DNA of 6,635 bases from Mucilaginibacter sp. (GCA_025934475.1 JAICXZ010000187.1:1-6635); one strand, 5' to 3'; positions 1 to 6,570 are shown, counted from the first letter of the stretch. Numbers and translations are program-made. The notes: generated by a model not told the origin, from the sequence alone.

Positions 1-101
1 AGTTTGCGACGAGCGTCCTCGGTTCAGCAAGATCAACTTTAAACATAAATATTCACTATAAACATCTAAATTGCCGGCCTACGTTAAAACAAGAATAGGC
101 C

Positions 102-656
102 ATGAACAGCGAAGCTCTGCGTTGGAAATTTATATCATCCGAATATCTTCATAAAGGCAAATGGGCCACATTACGGGTCGACAAATGCGAAATGCCGAAC
201 GGTACTATTGTAGACGACTACTACGTACTTGAATATGGTTCGTGGGTAAACGCCATTGCAATTACGGAGGACAATAAAGTGTTGATGGTAACCCAGTATC
301 GACATGCTGCCGACATCATTTCATTGGAGATTCCCGGCGGTGTAGTCGATGAAGGTGAGACGCCGGTGCAAGCTCTTCGTCGTGAACTGCTGGAGGAAAC
401 AGGTTACCAGTTCGACGATTTCGAGCAACTGTGTGTGGTATGTTCAAACCCCTCTACCGCCAATAATTATGTTTACACCTACCTGGCTCGTGGAGGTAAA
501 AAAGTGCAGGAACAGGCACTGGATGATCACGAAGAATTGATCGTGCATGAATACACCATAGACGAAGTAAAGCAATTACTGCTCGATAACAAGATACTCC
601 AGGCGATGCATTGTACCGGGTTATTTTTTGGATTAAATAAGCTGGGGGTGTTGTAA
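102..656 (+). CDS. NUDIX hydrolase, ADP-ribose pyrophosphatase-like
   Basis: This 184-residue cytosolic protein is a NUDIX hydrolase, a family that cleaves nucleoside diphosphates linked to another moiety with Mg2+ or Mn2+. A complete NUDIX box lies at residues 80-102: G80, five residues, E86, seven residues, then R94-E95-L-L-E98-E99-T-G101-Y102. The glutamates are the metal ligands of the family. An N-terminal beta-rich part (residues 10-75, including the SWVNAIAI and VLMVTQYR strands) resembles ADP-ribose/NDP-sugar pyrophosphatases (NudF type). P117 lies 16 residues after the box glycine, a position associated with ADP-ribose specificity, but substrate remains an inference. The ATG at 102 gives a normal family length; no Shine-Dalgarno sequence precedes it. 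The next forward gene starts 23 bases after its stop, so the two could share a transcript. No pathway partner is visible nearby. Confidence 0.93.
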   Translation: MNSEALRWKFISSEYLHKGKWATLRVDKCEMPNGTIVDDYYVLEYGSWVNAIAITEDNKVLMVTQYRHAADIISLEIPGGVVDEGETPVQALRRELLEETGYQFDDFEQLCVVCSNPSTANNYVYTYLARGGKKVQEQALDDHEELIVHEYTIDEVKQLLLDNKILQAMHCTGLFFGLNKLGVL

Positions 657-667
657 TGTTTTTTCTG

Positions 668-675
668 TAAATTTG
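668..675 (+). promoter_or_regulatory. candidate Bacteroidota -7 element before the DUF433 gene
   Basis: TAAATTTG is an exact match to the Bacteroidota -7 consensus TAnnTTTG. It ends four bases before the ATG at 680, so transcription from it would begin almost at the start codon and give a leaderless or nearly leaderless mRNA. No TTTG lies at the usual 19-21 base distance upstream, so the -33 half is missing. An eight-base match in AT-rich DNA can arise by chance. Confidence 0.3.
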
Positions 676-679
676 TTAT

Positions 680-874
680 ATGTCGCAAGTTGATTATAAA
701 CGATATATCGAGGTTGATCCCAATGTCCGATTTGGCAAGCCGGTTTTAAAAGATACCAGGATTACCGTCTATGATGTATTGCAATGGCTTGCTTCAGGCA
801 TGACTCAGCAGGAAATCATCGAGGATTTTCCACAACTAAGCGAAGAGCATATTTTGGCTTGCCTGGCTTATTAA
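680..874 (+). CDS. DUF433 family protein (VapB45-like antitoxin), short C-terminus
   Basis: This 64-residue protein has the family layout: an I-x-x-D-P-x-V start (I10, D13, P14), the GKPVLKDTRITV core at residues 19-30, then a helical segment with LASGMTQQEIIEDFPQLSEEHI at roughly 37-58, and a final CLAY. DUF433 proteins are small helix-turn-helix-like proteins, often found as the antitoxin partner of a PIN-like DUF5615 toxin. Family members usually continue past the ALAYA motif for another ten or so residues. Here a stop codon directly follows Y64, so the C-terminal tail is missing or naturally short. No toxin gene follows: all three forward frames have stops soon after 874. An in-frame TAA at 668-670 makes the ATG at 680 the first possible ATG. 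The family assignment is strong, but the antitoxin role is inference. Confidence 0.85.
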   Translation: MSQVDYKRYIEVDPNVRFGKPVLKDTRITVYDVLQWLASGMTQQEIIEDFPQLSEEHILACLAY

Positions 875-894
875 TTAATTGATTGATTGGCGGT
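872..894 (+). repeat. imperfect tetranucleotide run at the DUF433 stop
   Basis: The stretch reads as imperfect tetranucleotide units (TTAA twice, TTGA twice, then TTGG) and overlaps the stop codon of the DUF433 gene. The TAA stop sits at its very start, so gain or loss of units further along would not lengthen the protein. It is probably simple AT-rich drift. Confidence 0.4.
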
Positions 895-971
895 TAACTC
901 ACTAAACAATACATATCCCTGATCCACGATAATATCGCCGGCCACACCTCACCCGGCTTCCGAAATTTATC

Positions 972-979
972 TATCTTGC
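972..979 (+). promoter_or_regulatory. weak -7-like element before the RtcB-like gene
   Basis: TATCTTGC resembles the Bacteroidota -7 element TAnnTTTG but is one T short. It lies 18 bases before the GTG start, a sensible distance for a short leader. No -33 TTTG is seen at the expected spacing, so this is only a candidate. Read-through from the upstream forward genes is equally possible. Confidence 0.2.
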
Positions 980-997
980 AGGTTCAACTGAAAGTCG

Positions 998-1921
998 GTG
1001 AAAGTAATCAACTATTCTGCGGAACCTTTAAACAAAGTTTACGGTTGGCTCCCCCATGACTTGGAAGCCGAAAATGTAATATTCTTTCCGGATGCCTGCC
1101 CCGGAAAATCGCCCCTGCCAACCGGTACAGTTGTGTTCACCAAACAAAAGAACTGGCGTAAATTCGCTATATCCGATTGCGGTTGTGGCATGCTAATGTG
1201 CGAAGCAAACCTCAGCAAAGACGATTTCAAACGTGAAAAATGGGATAAAATATATTACGACATTCAAGCCAACAAAGGCAAGCTAGGCGATTTAGGATCA
1301 GGCAACCATTTCCTGGACGCCCTCGAATCCTACACGGACGACAAACTCTACTTCCTGATCCACACGGGGGCAAGGAACGAATCAAAGCTTGTTGACGACC
1401 TGGTCGACACACCAACAAAATTCGACACCAAATTTTACGACGTATGCGAGTGGGCAAAAGACAATCGTTTCACGATATTTAAAATACTCGAAAAATATTT
1501 TGGCCCACTAACGCTCATACTTGACAAAAATCACAACCATTTCGAACTGACGGACGAGGGTGTGATCATTCGCAAAGGAGCCGTACGTGTCGAACCTGGC
1601 GAACGAACAGTAGTGCCCTCCAACATGAATGGCGATGTGGTACTGATTACAGCCACCGCTGAAGTGCAGCATACCTACAACTCGCTGTGCCACGGAACGG
1701 GTCGAGTTATGTCGCGCAGTGAAGCCAAGGAATTGGCCGCCAACTTCGACTACGACGATCTGCGAACCAAAATCTATATCCCAAAAATGATCGCCAACGA
1801 AAATATCAAAACCGATGCACCCTTCTGCTACCGCGACCTCGACAGTTGCCTCGGCTATATTCAAAACCTCATAACCATCGACAAACGCTTCAGTGTATTC
1901 GCCTACCTGGGCCAAATGTGA
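998..1921 (+). CDS. compact RtcB-family RNA ligase-like protein
   Basis: RtcB enzymes join RNA ends carrying 2',3'-cyclic phosphate or 3'-phosphate to 5'-OH ends, using Mn2+ and a GMP-histidine intermediate. The RtcB motifs appear in order: DCGCGM (D60, C63), GDLGSGNHF (N103, H104), IHTGAR (H122), NHNHFE (H179, N180), RKGAVR (192-197), VVPSNM (205-210), CHGTGRVMSR (H232) and CYRDLD (277-282). H232 matches the guanylated histidine of the family, and D60, C63, H104, H122 and H179 match its metal ligands. At 307 residues it is well below the roughly 400-480 of E. coli and archaeal RtcB. The loss is mainly between C63 and H104, which are 41 residues apart here against about 90-105 in the classical enzymes. 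The start is GTG at 998, because an in-frame TGA lies at 989-991 and the next methionine is inside the active-site motif. No archease or prfH is adjacent. Family membership is sure; the ligase reaction is inferred. Confidence 0.88.
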   Translation: MKVINYSAEPLNKVYGWLPHDLEAENVIFFPDACPGKSPLPTGTVVFTKQKNWRKFAISDCGCGMLMCEANLSKDDFKREKWDKIYYDIQANKGKLGDLGSGNHFLDALESYTDDKLYFLIHTGARNESKLVDDLVDTPTKFDTKFYDVCEWAKDNRFTIFKILEKYFGPLTLILDKNHNHFELTDEGVIIRKGAVRVEPGERTVVPSNMNGDVVLITATAEVQHTYNSLCHGTGRVMSRSEAKELAANFDYDDLRTKIYIPKMIANENIKTDAPFCYRDLDSCLGYIQNLITIDKRFSVFAYLGQM

Positions 1922-1981
1922 CTTGTACGTGCGAAGTAACGTAGGCTATTGTAGTTTATTTGTCTTCTAGATTTTGTAAAA

Positions 1982-2015
1982 TAAAAAAAAACGCCACTGC
2001 ATCAGTCAGTGGCGT
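1982..2015 (-). terminator. intrinsic terminator of dnaA
   Basis: A perfect 9-bp stem (1991-1999 ACGCCACTG pairing with 2007-2015 CAGTGGCGT) encloses a 7-base loop. On the minus strand the hairpin is followed by an unbroken run of nine T's (complement of the A's at 1983-1991), starting at the last base of the stem. This is a classical rho-independent terminator placed 28 bases beyond the dnaA stop. On the plus strand the hairpin is followed by A's, so it should not stop transcripts from the convergent RtcB-like gene. Confidence 0.9.
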
Positions 2016-2043
2016 CCAAAAAACTTGTGGTGAGGGTCGTAGG

Positions 2044-3471
2044 TTACGACATTTTTAATTTCTTCTGTATATCGGCAACGTAGCCTTTAAATTTCTTATC
2101 GGTATCGATCAAATCTTCAACAGTCTGGCAGGCGTAGATAACGGTAGAGTGGTCGCGGCCGCCAAAGAAGCTGCCTATTGATTTCAGTGAACTCTTGGTA
2201 TGTGCCTTGGCCAGGTACATGGATATCTGCCTTGCCTGTACAATCTCGCGCTTGCGGGTTTGAGATTTTACCATTTCGATAGGCACTTCGAAGTATTCGC
2301 AAACGAGACTTTGGATATACTCCATCGAGATTTCTTTCGAAGAGTTCTTTACGAAGTTCTTCAGCATCTGCTTGGCCAGGTTCAGGTCAATCTCCTTGCG
2401 GTTCAGTGTAGACTGAGCCAGCAGGGATACCATAGCGCCTTCCAGTTCGCGCACGTTGTTGTCGATGTTGTGCGCAACGTATTCAAGCACATCGTTCGAC
2501 AGATCGATGCCGTCCTGGTATATTTTGTTTTTGAGGATAGCCATACGGGTCTCCAGGTCAGGAACCTGCAGATCGGCCGAAAGACCCCATTTAAATCTTG
2601 ATAATAGGCGTTCTTCCAAACCTGCCAGATCCTTAGGTGCTTTATCCGAAGTAATGATCAGCTGCTTGCCCGATTGATGCAAGTGGTTGAAGATATGGAA
2701 GAAGAAATCCTGCGTTTTTTCCTTACCGGCAAAGTTGTGCACGTCGTCCATGATGAGCACATCAATCGCCTGGTAGAAATTAACGAAGTCGTTGATATTG
2801 TTGTGCTTCAGTGCGTCCACAAATTGCTGGGTGAACTTTTCGCACGAAACGTAGAGTACTAATTTATCCGGTAATTTTTGCCTGATCTCGTTACCGATGG
2901 CTTGAGCCAGGTGAGTTTTGCCAAGGCCCACGCCGCCATAGATCATGAGCGGATTGAATGAAGTACCCCCCGGTTTAGCGGCCACAGCGTATCCGGCTGA
3001 CCGTGCTAAGCGGTTGCAATCACCCTCTACAAAATTCTCGAACGTGTACTGAGGGTTCAGTTGTGGATCTACATTAAGCTTTTTCAAACCCGGAATAACA
3101 AACGGATTTTTTATGTCCTTATTAATGGAGATGGGCACGGGCATCGACTGATTCTTAGTTTCGGCACCGTTCCCGTTCGAGGGCATATTTGTTGTATATG
3201 GTTTGCTCGAAGACGACTGTTCAACAACGATGTTATATTCCAGACGTCCTTCCTCTCCAAGTTGTTTCTTGATGGTTTTACGTAAGAGACCTACATAATG
3301 TTCTTCCAACCATTCATAGAAAAACAAACTCGGAACTTGTATAGTCAAAACGCTTCCCTCAATCCTCAGAGCTTTTATCGGCTCGAACCAGGTTTTGAAG
3401 CTCTGGGCCGGTATGTTGTCTTTTATGATTTGAAGGCAGCTGTTCCAGACGTTAGTACAAGTTTTATCCAT
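2044..3471 (-). CDS. dnaA: chromosomal replication initiator protein DnaA
   Basis: DnaA binds DnaA boxes at the origin, forms an ATP-dependent filament, melts the origin and loads the DnaB helicase. All four domains are visible in 475 residues. Domain I (about 1-75) has the conserved early tryptophan (W9) and KTWFEPI. Domain II (about 80-135) is a polar linker rich in Ser and Asn. Domain III (about 140-355) has Walker A GGVGLGKTH (179-187, K185, T186), Walker B VLIMDD (238-243), sensor-1 IITSD (272-276), box VII with R288 and R292, and sensor-2 R341 in NVRELEG. Domain IV carries the DNA-binding signature GRDHSTV (438-444). The ATG at 3471 starts a typical domain I; the bases before it are AT-rich with no Shine-Dalgarno sequence. 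It stands alone: dnaN and gyrB are not adjacent, and a strong terminator closes it. No clear DnaA boxes or canonical promoter were found upstream. Confidence 0.98.
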   Translation of the reverse strand: MDKTCTNVWNSCLQIIKDNIPAQSFKTWFEPIKALRIEGSVLTIQVPSLFFYEWLEEHYVGLLRKTIKKQLGEEGRLEYNIVVEQSSSSKPYTTNMPSNGNGAETKNQSMPVPISINKDIKNPFVIPGLKKLNVDPQLNPQYTFENFVEGDCNRLARSAGYAVAAKPGGTSFNPLMIYGGVGLGKTHLAQAIGNEIRQKLPDKLVLYVSCEKFTQQFVDALKHNNINDFVNFYQAIDVLIMDDVHNFAGKEKTQDFFFHIFNHLHQSGKQLIITSDKAPKDLAGLEERLLSRFKWGLSADLQVPDLETRMAILKNKIYQDGIDLSNDVLEYVAHNIDNNVRELEGAMVSLLAQSTLNRKEIDLNLAKQMLKNFVKNSSKEISMEYIQSLVCEYFEVPIEMVKSQTRKREIVQARQISMYLAKAHTKSSLKSIGSFFGGRDHSTVIYACQTVEDLIDTDKKFKGYVADIQKKLKMS

Positions 3472-3904
3472 ATAGTTTTAAATTAAAAGCTTGATTTACA
3501 AGTCCCCAGGCATGCTTCCAATGGGGCTGCTACGGAACATCGAATATTCAAAAAAAAGTCTATTTAAAAAATAAAATTTGAAATTTTTATTAAATAAATT
3601 CACCATTTATTAACCTTTTCTATTGCGAAAATCCCAAAGAAAAGTTTTATATTCTGCACGTACGCGGTATAACTCTCTCCCTGCTTTGCAAACGCATTTT
3701 TTATTTTTTTGCTGCGCGTTTTCACTTTTTCGTGCTCCTTGCTTGTTCCTTTTACGGGAGGTTACCAACAATTGTTAAGCCATAATATGGTTGTCAGTGC
3801 TCTTCAAAATCTAAGTTTCTGAGATTGCGGCTGATAATTTTTTTGACCTGATTTTTTGGCAATAGCGGCATCCTGACGTGGCAGGTAAAATTTGACAGCG
3901 TGTG
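3472..3904. other. 433-base gene-free gap upstream of dnaA
   Basis: No credible coding region is present: the longest ATG-started stretches I traced by eye are under 20 codons. Positions 3541-3625 are extremely AT-rich. Positions 3670-3755 are strongly pyrimidine-biased on the plus strand, with runs of T. I looked for the DnaA box TTATNCACA on both strands and found no exact or near copy, so I do not call an origin. No TAnnTTTG element facing dnaA was found. The region presumably holds the dnaA promoter and leader and the 3' end of the mutase transcript, but no specific site can be supported. Confidence 0.6.
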
Positions 3905-5452
3905 TCAGTATTCTCCGAATACGGAGCGAAGTGTGTCGGCAATTTCCCCGAGTGTGGCATAACTTTCCACAGCTGCCAGGATTAAAGGCATCAGGTTTTG
4001 GGTGCCCTGAGCTGCGGTCTTTAATTCAGCGAGGGTATTTTTAACAGCTTCATTATTCCTTTCCGTCCGAAGCTTTTTTATTTTATCAGTTTGCGTTTTT
4101 CGGATAGAGTCATCAACGCGAAAGATATTTTCAGCCGGCTGCTCATTTTCGGTATACTTATTAACACCGACAATTACGCGTTCACCGCTTTCAATCTCGT
4201 TTTGATACTCGTAAGCCGACCTGGCTATTTCCTGCTGAACGTAATCCTGCTCAATTGCCTTAACGGCGCCACCCATAGCATCTATCTTATCTATATATAG
4301 GTATGCTGCTTTTTCGAGCTCATCAGTTAACGATTCGATAAAATAAGAACCTGCCAAAGGGTCAACCGTGTCAGTAGCTCCACTTTCAAATGCGATGATC
4401 TGTTGCGTGCGTAAAGCAATCTTGGCCGCGGCCTCAGTGGGTAGTGACAAAGCCTCATCATAACCATTGGTGTGCAGCGATTGCGTCCCGCCCAACACGG
4501 CCGCCAGCGCTTGAGTAGTTACCCTGACGATGTTGTTCATTGGCTGCTGGGCCGTTAGCGTCGAACCGCCGGTTTGCGTGTGGAAGCGCAACTTTTGTGC
4601 GCCTGCATCTGTGGCCCCCAACTGTTTGGTGATATTGGCCCACATTCTCCTGGCTGCCCTGAACTTTGCTATCTCCTCAAAAAAGTTATTATGACAATTG
4701 AAGAAGAACGATAACCGTTTGGCAAATACATTAATATCTAATCCTTTGCTGATAGCTGCCTGTAAATAAGCCTTACCATTAGCAAGCGTAAAGGCTAGTT
4801 CTTGCACCGCCGTTGAGCCTGCTTCGCGGATATGGTAGCCAGAAATAGAAATAGTGTTCCATTTAGGTACCTCCTTGCTGCAATACTGGAACACGTCCGT
4901 GATCAGTCGCATCGAAGGTCCGGGCGGATAGATATAGGTACCCCGGGCGGCGTATTCCTTTAATATATCATTTTGTATAGTCCCGGAAATTTGTTTCAGA
5001 TCAGCGCCCTGCTTTTTGGCCAGGGCTATATACATAGATAATAATATAGACGCCGTAGCATTTATGGTCATCGAGGTTGTGATGTCCTTCAACTGGATAC
5101 CATCGAATAATACTTCCATATCCCTCAGCGAGTCGATCGCCACGCCTACTTTGCCAACTTCGCCCTCTGCAAAGTCGCTGTCAGAATCATAGCCAATTTG
5201 GGTAGGGAGGTCGAACGCTACCGAAAGACCCATGGTGCCCTGACTCAGTAAATAATGATAACGCTTGTTGGACTCCTCGGCAGTTGAAAACCCGGCATAC
5301 TGGCGCATGGTCCAGGGTTTGCCGCGATACATGTCTTTCTGGATGCCACGGGTAAAAGGGAACTCACCGGGCAATTCATTCATCCCCGAAAATTCTGTAT
5401 AGACCTCCTTGATCTCGATACCGGATGTGGTGGTGAATTTTTTGCCTGACAT
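3905..5452 (-). CDS. methylmalonyl-CoA mutase-type acyl-CoA mutase, large (catalytic) subunit only
   Basis: This 515-residue protein matches the substrate-binding TIM-barrel half of adenosylcobalamin-dependent acyl-CoA mutases, which rearrange carbon skeletons such as (R)-methylmalonyl-CoA to succinyl-CoA. Visible blocks are [18 protein letters not shown] (45-62), [18 protein letters not shown] (75-92), [18 protein letters not shown] (160-177), [11 protein letters not shown] (202-212) and [17 protein letters not shown] (291-307). Y52 and R170 align with the tyrosine and arginine that hold the methylmalonyl carboxylate (Y89 and R207 in Propionibacterium); isobutyryl-CoA mutases have Phe and Gln there. 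H207 aligns with the catalytic histidine. The protein stops after the barrel: there is no DxHxxG cobalamin motif, so it must pair with a separate B12-binding subunit, as HcmA/IcmA-type large subunits do. No such subunit and no MeaB GTPase lies in the window. The start at 5452 fits the family. Methylmalonyl-CoA is the favoured substrate, by inference. Confidence 0.9.
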   Translation of the reverse strand: MSGKKFTTTSGIEIKEVYTEFSGMNELPGEFPFTRGIQKDMYRGKPWTMRQYAGFSTAEESNKRYHYLLSQGTMGLSVAFDLPTQIGYDSDSDFAEGEVGKVGVAIDSLRDMEVLFDGIQLKDITTSMTINATASILLSMYIALAKKQGADLKQISGTIQNDILKEYAARGTYIYPPGPSMRLITDVFQYCSKEVPKWNTISISGYHIREAGSTAVQELAFTLANGKAYLQAAISKGLDINVFAKRLSFFFNCHNNFFEEIAKFRAARRMWANITKQLGATDAGAQKLRFHTQTGGSTLTAQQPMNNIVRVTTQALAAVLGGTQSLHTNGYDEALSLPTEAAAKIALRTQQIIAFESGATDTVDPLAGSYFIESLTDELEKAAYLYIDKIDAMGGAVKAIEQDYVQQEIARSAYEYQNEIESGERVIVGVNKYTENEQPAENIFRVDDSIRKTQTDKIKKLRTERNNEAVKNTLAELKTAAQGTQNLMPLILAAVESYATLGEIADTLRSVFGEY

Positions 5453-5524
5453 AATGGTTAGTTATTTCGGATTTTTCGCTGTTGTTCGTTTTTCAGCGGT
5501 GCTCAAGAAGGCTTCGCCGTTTTC

Positions 5525-5603
5525 GATTTCGAATTTCTGATCATTGGTTCAATTGACAAATAAATAAATTCGATCCGCCAACTGGCGGACGAAATTCGAA
5601 ATC
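5525..5603. repeat. nested inverted repeat with central REP-like palindrome
   Basis: A perfect 13-bp inverted repeat has arms at 5525-5537 (GATTTCGAATTTC) and 5591-5603 (GAAATTCGAAATC). Inside it, 5574-5589 is a tight GC-rich palindrome, TCCGCCAACTGGCGGA, with 7-bp arms and a 2-base spacer. The palindrome is flanked by an 8-base direct repeat AAATTCGA at 5566-5573 and 5592-5599. The right outer arm overlaps the stop codon of the upstream minus-strand gene by two bases. The structure could end that transcript or shape the mutase leader, or it could be one copy of a dispersed repetitive extragenic palindrome. No other copy of the core was seen in this window. Confidence 0.75.
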
Positions 5604-6132
5604 AAAACAGCTCTTCCAAATCGCTGCGCAGCATTTGTGTCGCGATATCGTAGGGGTTATCCTGCAATTTTGCGAGGTGCGCCAAAACGGTTTTGCTGAG
5701 GTCGAGACCGCTCGCATTTTCGGGGAGTGATTTAACGGCGTTCATCACAACGCTCATGGTGTCATCTTTCACCCGTTTTACTACGTTCCACGAGCGTTCG
5801 CTGACGTAGAGTTGTTGGGTCACATTATGCTGAAACTCTTCGCGTATTTCTGTAACTACTAAGCTGTGCAGATCGTGCGCTGAGTATGATGTGCCATGCA
5901 GCCGCAACATCATATTGGCCGGGTTAATGCGCTCAATAAATAGGATAAGGCGTTCGTAAGCCTGGAAGCGAAGCGGCAGGGTTTGATTGGTGATGCTTTT
6001 CTTCAGTTCGACCAATTGTATCTTTTCGGCCTTGTCGAGGTAAGGTTTTATTAAATAAAAAGCGACATAAATAGTGCCGATACCTGCTAGCGTGAATTTG
6101 ACGATCTCGAGAAAATATTTGTAAACGTCCAT
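5602..6132 (-). CDS. conserved membrane-anchored protein of unknown function
   Basis: I recognise this 176-residue protein only as a type common in Bacteroidota without known function; it may be the family named DUF7935, but I am not certain. Residues 10-28 form one hydrophobic transmembrane helix, followed by a lysine- and glutamate-rich stretch (33-46) that suggests the bulk lies in the cytoplasm. The soluble part is largely helical, with the conserved-looking blocks LPLRFQAYERLILFIERINP (52-71), EIREEFQHNVTQQLYVS (94-110) and a C-terminal DLEELF. There are no metal-binding clusters, no Walker motifs and no cysteines. The gene is co-oriented with the mutase gene 149 bases downstream, but a strong palindrome lies between them, so an operon is doubtful. 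It is divergent from the Fe-S carrier gene, with 90 bases between starts. Confidence 0.8.
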   Translation of the reverse strand: MDVYKYFLEIVKFTLAGIGTIYVAFYLIKPYLDKAEKIQLVELKKSITNQTLPLRFQAYERLILFIERINPANMMLRLHGTSYSAHDLHSLVVTEIREEFQHNVTQQLYVSERSWNVVKRVKDDTMSVVMNAVKSLPENASGLDLSKTVLAHLAKLQDNPYDIATQMLRSDLEELF

Positions 6133-6193
6133 ATGTTTAATGTTGGGCGAAGGTCATAAAAATTGGCCGGAAGCAAAACTCCGCAATTTACCT

Positions 6194-6201
6194 TATATTT
6201 G
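6194..6201 (+). promoter_or_regulatory. -7 promoter element of the Fe-S carrier gene
   Basis: TATATTTG exactly matches the Bacteroidota -7 consensus TAnnTTTG and ends 21 bases before the ATG at 6223, leaving room for a short A/T-rich leader. No good TTTG is present about 19 bases upstream, so the -33 element is weak or absent. Its position in a 90-base divergent intergenic region makes it a credible promoter. Confidence 0.55.
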
Positions 6202-6222
6202 TATGTTTTAATTTAAAATCAA

Positions 6223-6570
6223 ATGAGTACAGCTGTTGAAACTGCGCCAGTCACTTTTACGGAAGGCGCTGTTAAAGAGTTAAAGAAATTAAAAGATCAG
6301 CAGGAACTGAACGACGATTTCGGCCTGCGCGTGGGTGTTGAAGGCGGTGGCTGTTCTGGCATGAGTTATGTTTTGGGCTTCGACCAAAAGAAAGACGGCG
6401 ACCAGGAATACGACATCGAAGGCATCCGTGTATTTATGCACAAAGCTCATGGCCTGTACCTGGTAGGTATGGTGATTGATTTCCAGGACGGCTTGAATGC
6501 GCGTGGTTTTACTTTTAATAACCCGAACGCTGCCAGTACCTGTGGTTGTGGATCATCGTTCTCGGTATAG
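6223..6570 (+). CDS. A-type iron-sulfur cluster carrier, IscA/SufA/ErpA (HesB) family
   Basis: This 115-residue protein accepts a nascent Fe-S cluster from the scaffold machinery and delivers it to apo-enzymes in the cytoplasm. The three invariant cysteines are present: C44 in GGGCSGMSYV (41-50), and C107 and C109 in the C-terminal CGCGSSF (107-113). These match the C-x(~63)-C-x-C pattern of IscA (C35, C99, C101). Other family hallmarks are the early TEGAVKELKKL (13-23), the LRVGVEGGGCSG core and DFQDGLNARGFTFNNPNA (86-103). The length is normal. The ATG at 6223 is supported by the -7 element just upstream. No suf or isc genes adjoin it, so it appears to be a single-gene unit closed by the hairpin at 6593-6626. 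Sequence by eye cannot separate IscA, SufA and ErpA subtypes. Confidence 0.95.
   Translation: MSTAVETAPVTFTEGAVKELKKLKDQQELNDDFGLRVGVEGGGCSGMSYVLGFDQKKDGDQEYDIEGIRVFMHKAHGLYLVGMVIDFQDGLNARGFTFNNPNAASTCGCGSSFSV

Noticed and set aside
1..46. A possible minus-strand gene start (ATG at 44-46, running off the left edge for 15 codons) and, on the plus strand, a possible gene tail ending with TAA at 59-61.
   Set aside because: Both frames look plausible but are too short to choose between, and neither resembles a protein I recognise.
656..670. An ATG overlapping the NUDIX stop codon (TAATG) that could suggest translational coupling.
   Set aside because: It opens a frame of only four codons before TAA and does not lead into the DUF433 gene.
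875..955. A short minus-strand open stretch opposite the gap after the DUF433 gene, with a protein-like reading (GDIIVDQGYVLF).
   Set aside because: It is about 25 codons between stops with no start codon, and I could not match it to a known protein, including the expected DUF5615 toxin.
1508..1915. A 135-codon open frame on the minus strand inside the RtcB-like gene.
   Set aside because: It is antisense to a well-supported gene with conserved motifs, and its translation has no recognisable domain.
2200..2862. Several plus-strand open frames opposite dnaA.
   Set aside because: These are shadows of the dnaA coding frame; DnaA motifs run uninterrupted on the other strand.
3690..3721. AAACGC paired with GCGTTT around a T-rich loop, resembling a terminator or small-RNA hairpin.
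   Set aside because: The stem is only 6 bp with a 20-base loop, and no gene on either strand leads into it at a sensible distance.
3963..3972. A TTTCCACA sequence resembling a DnaA box.
   Set aside because: It is a single imperfect match inside the mutase coding region, with no companions nearby.
5557..5564. A minus-strand TTTATTTG resembling a -7 element for the mutase gene.
   Set aside because: It has one mismatch at a conserved base, no proper -33 TTTG, and would leave a leader of about 100 bases inside repeat DNA.
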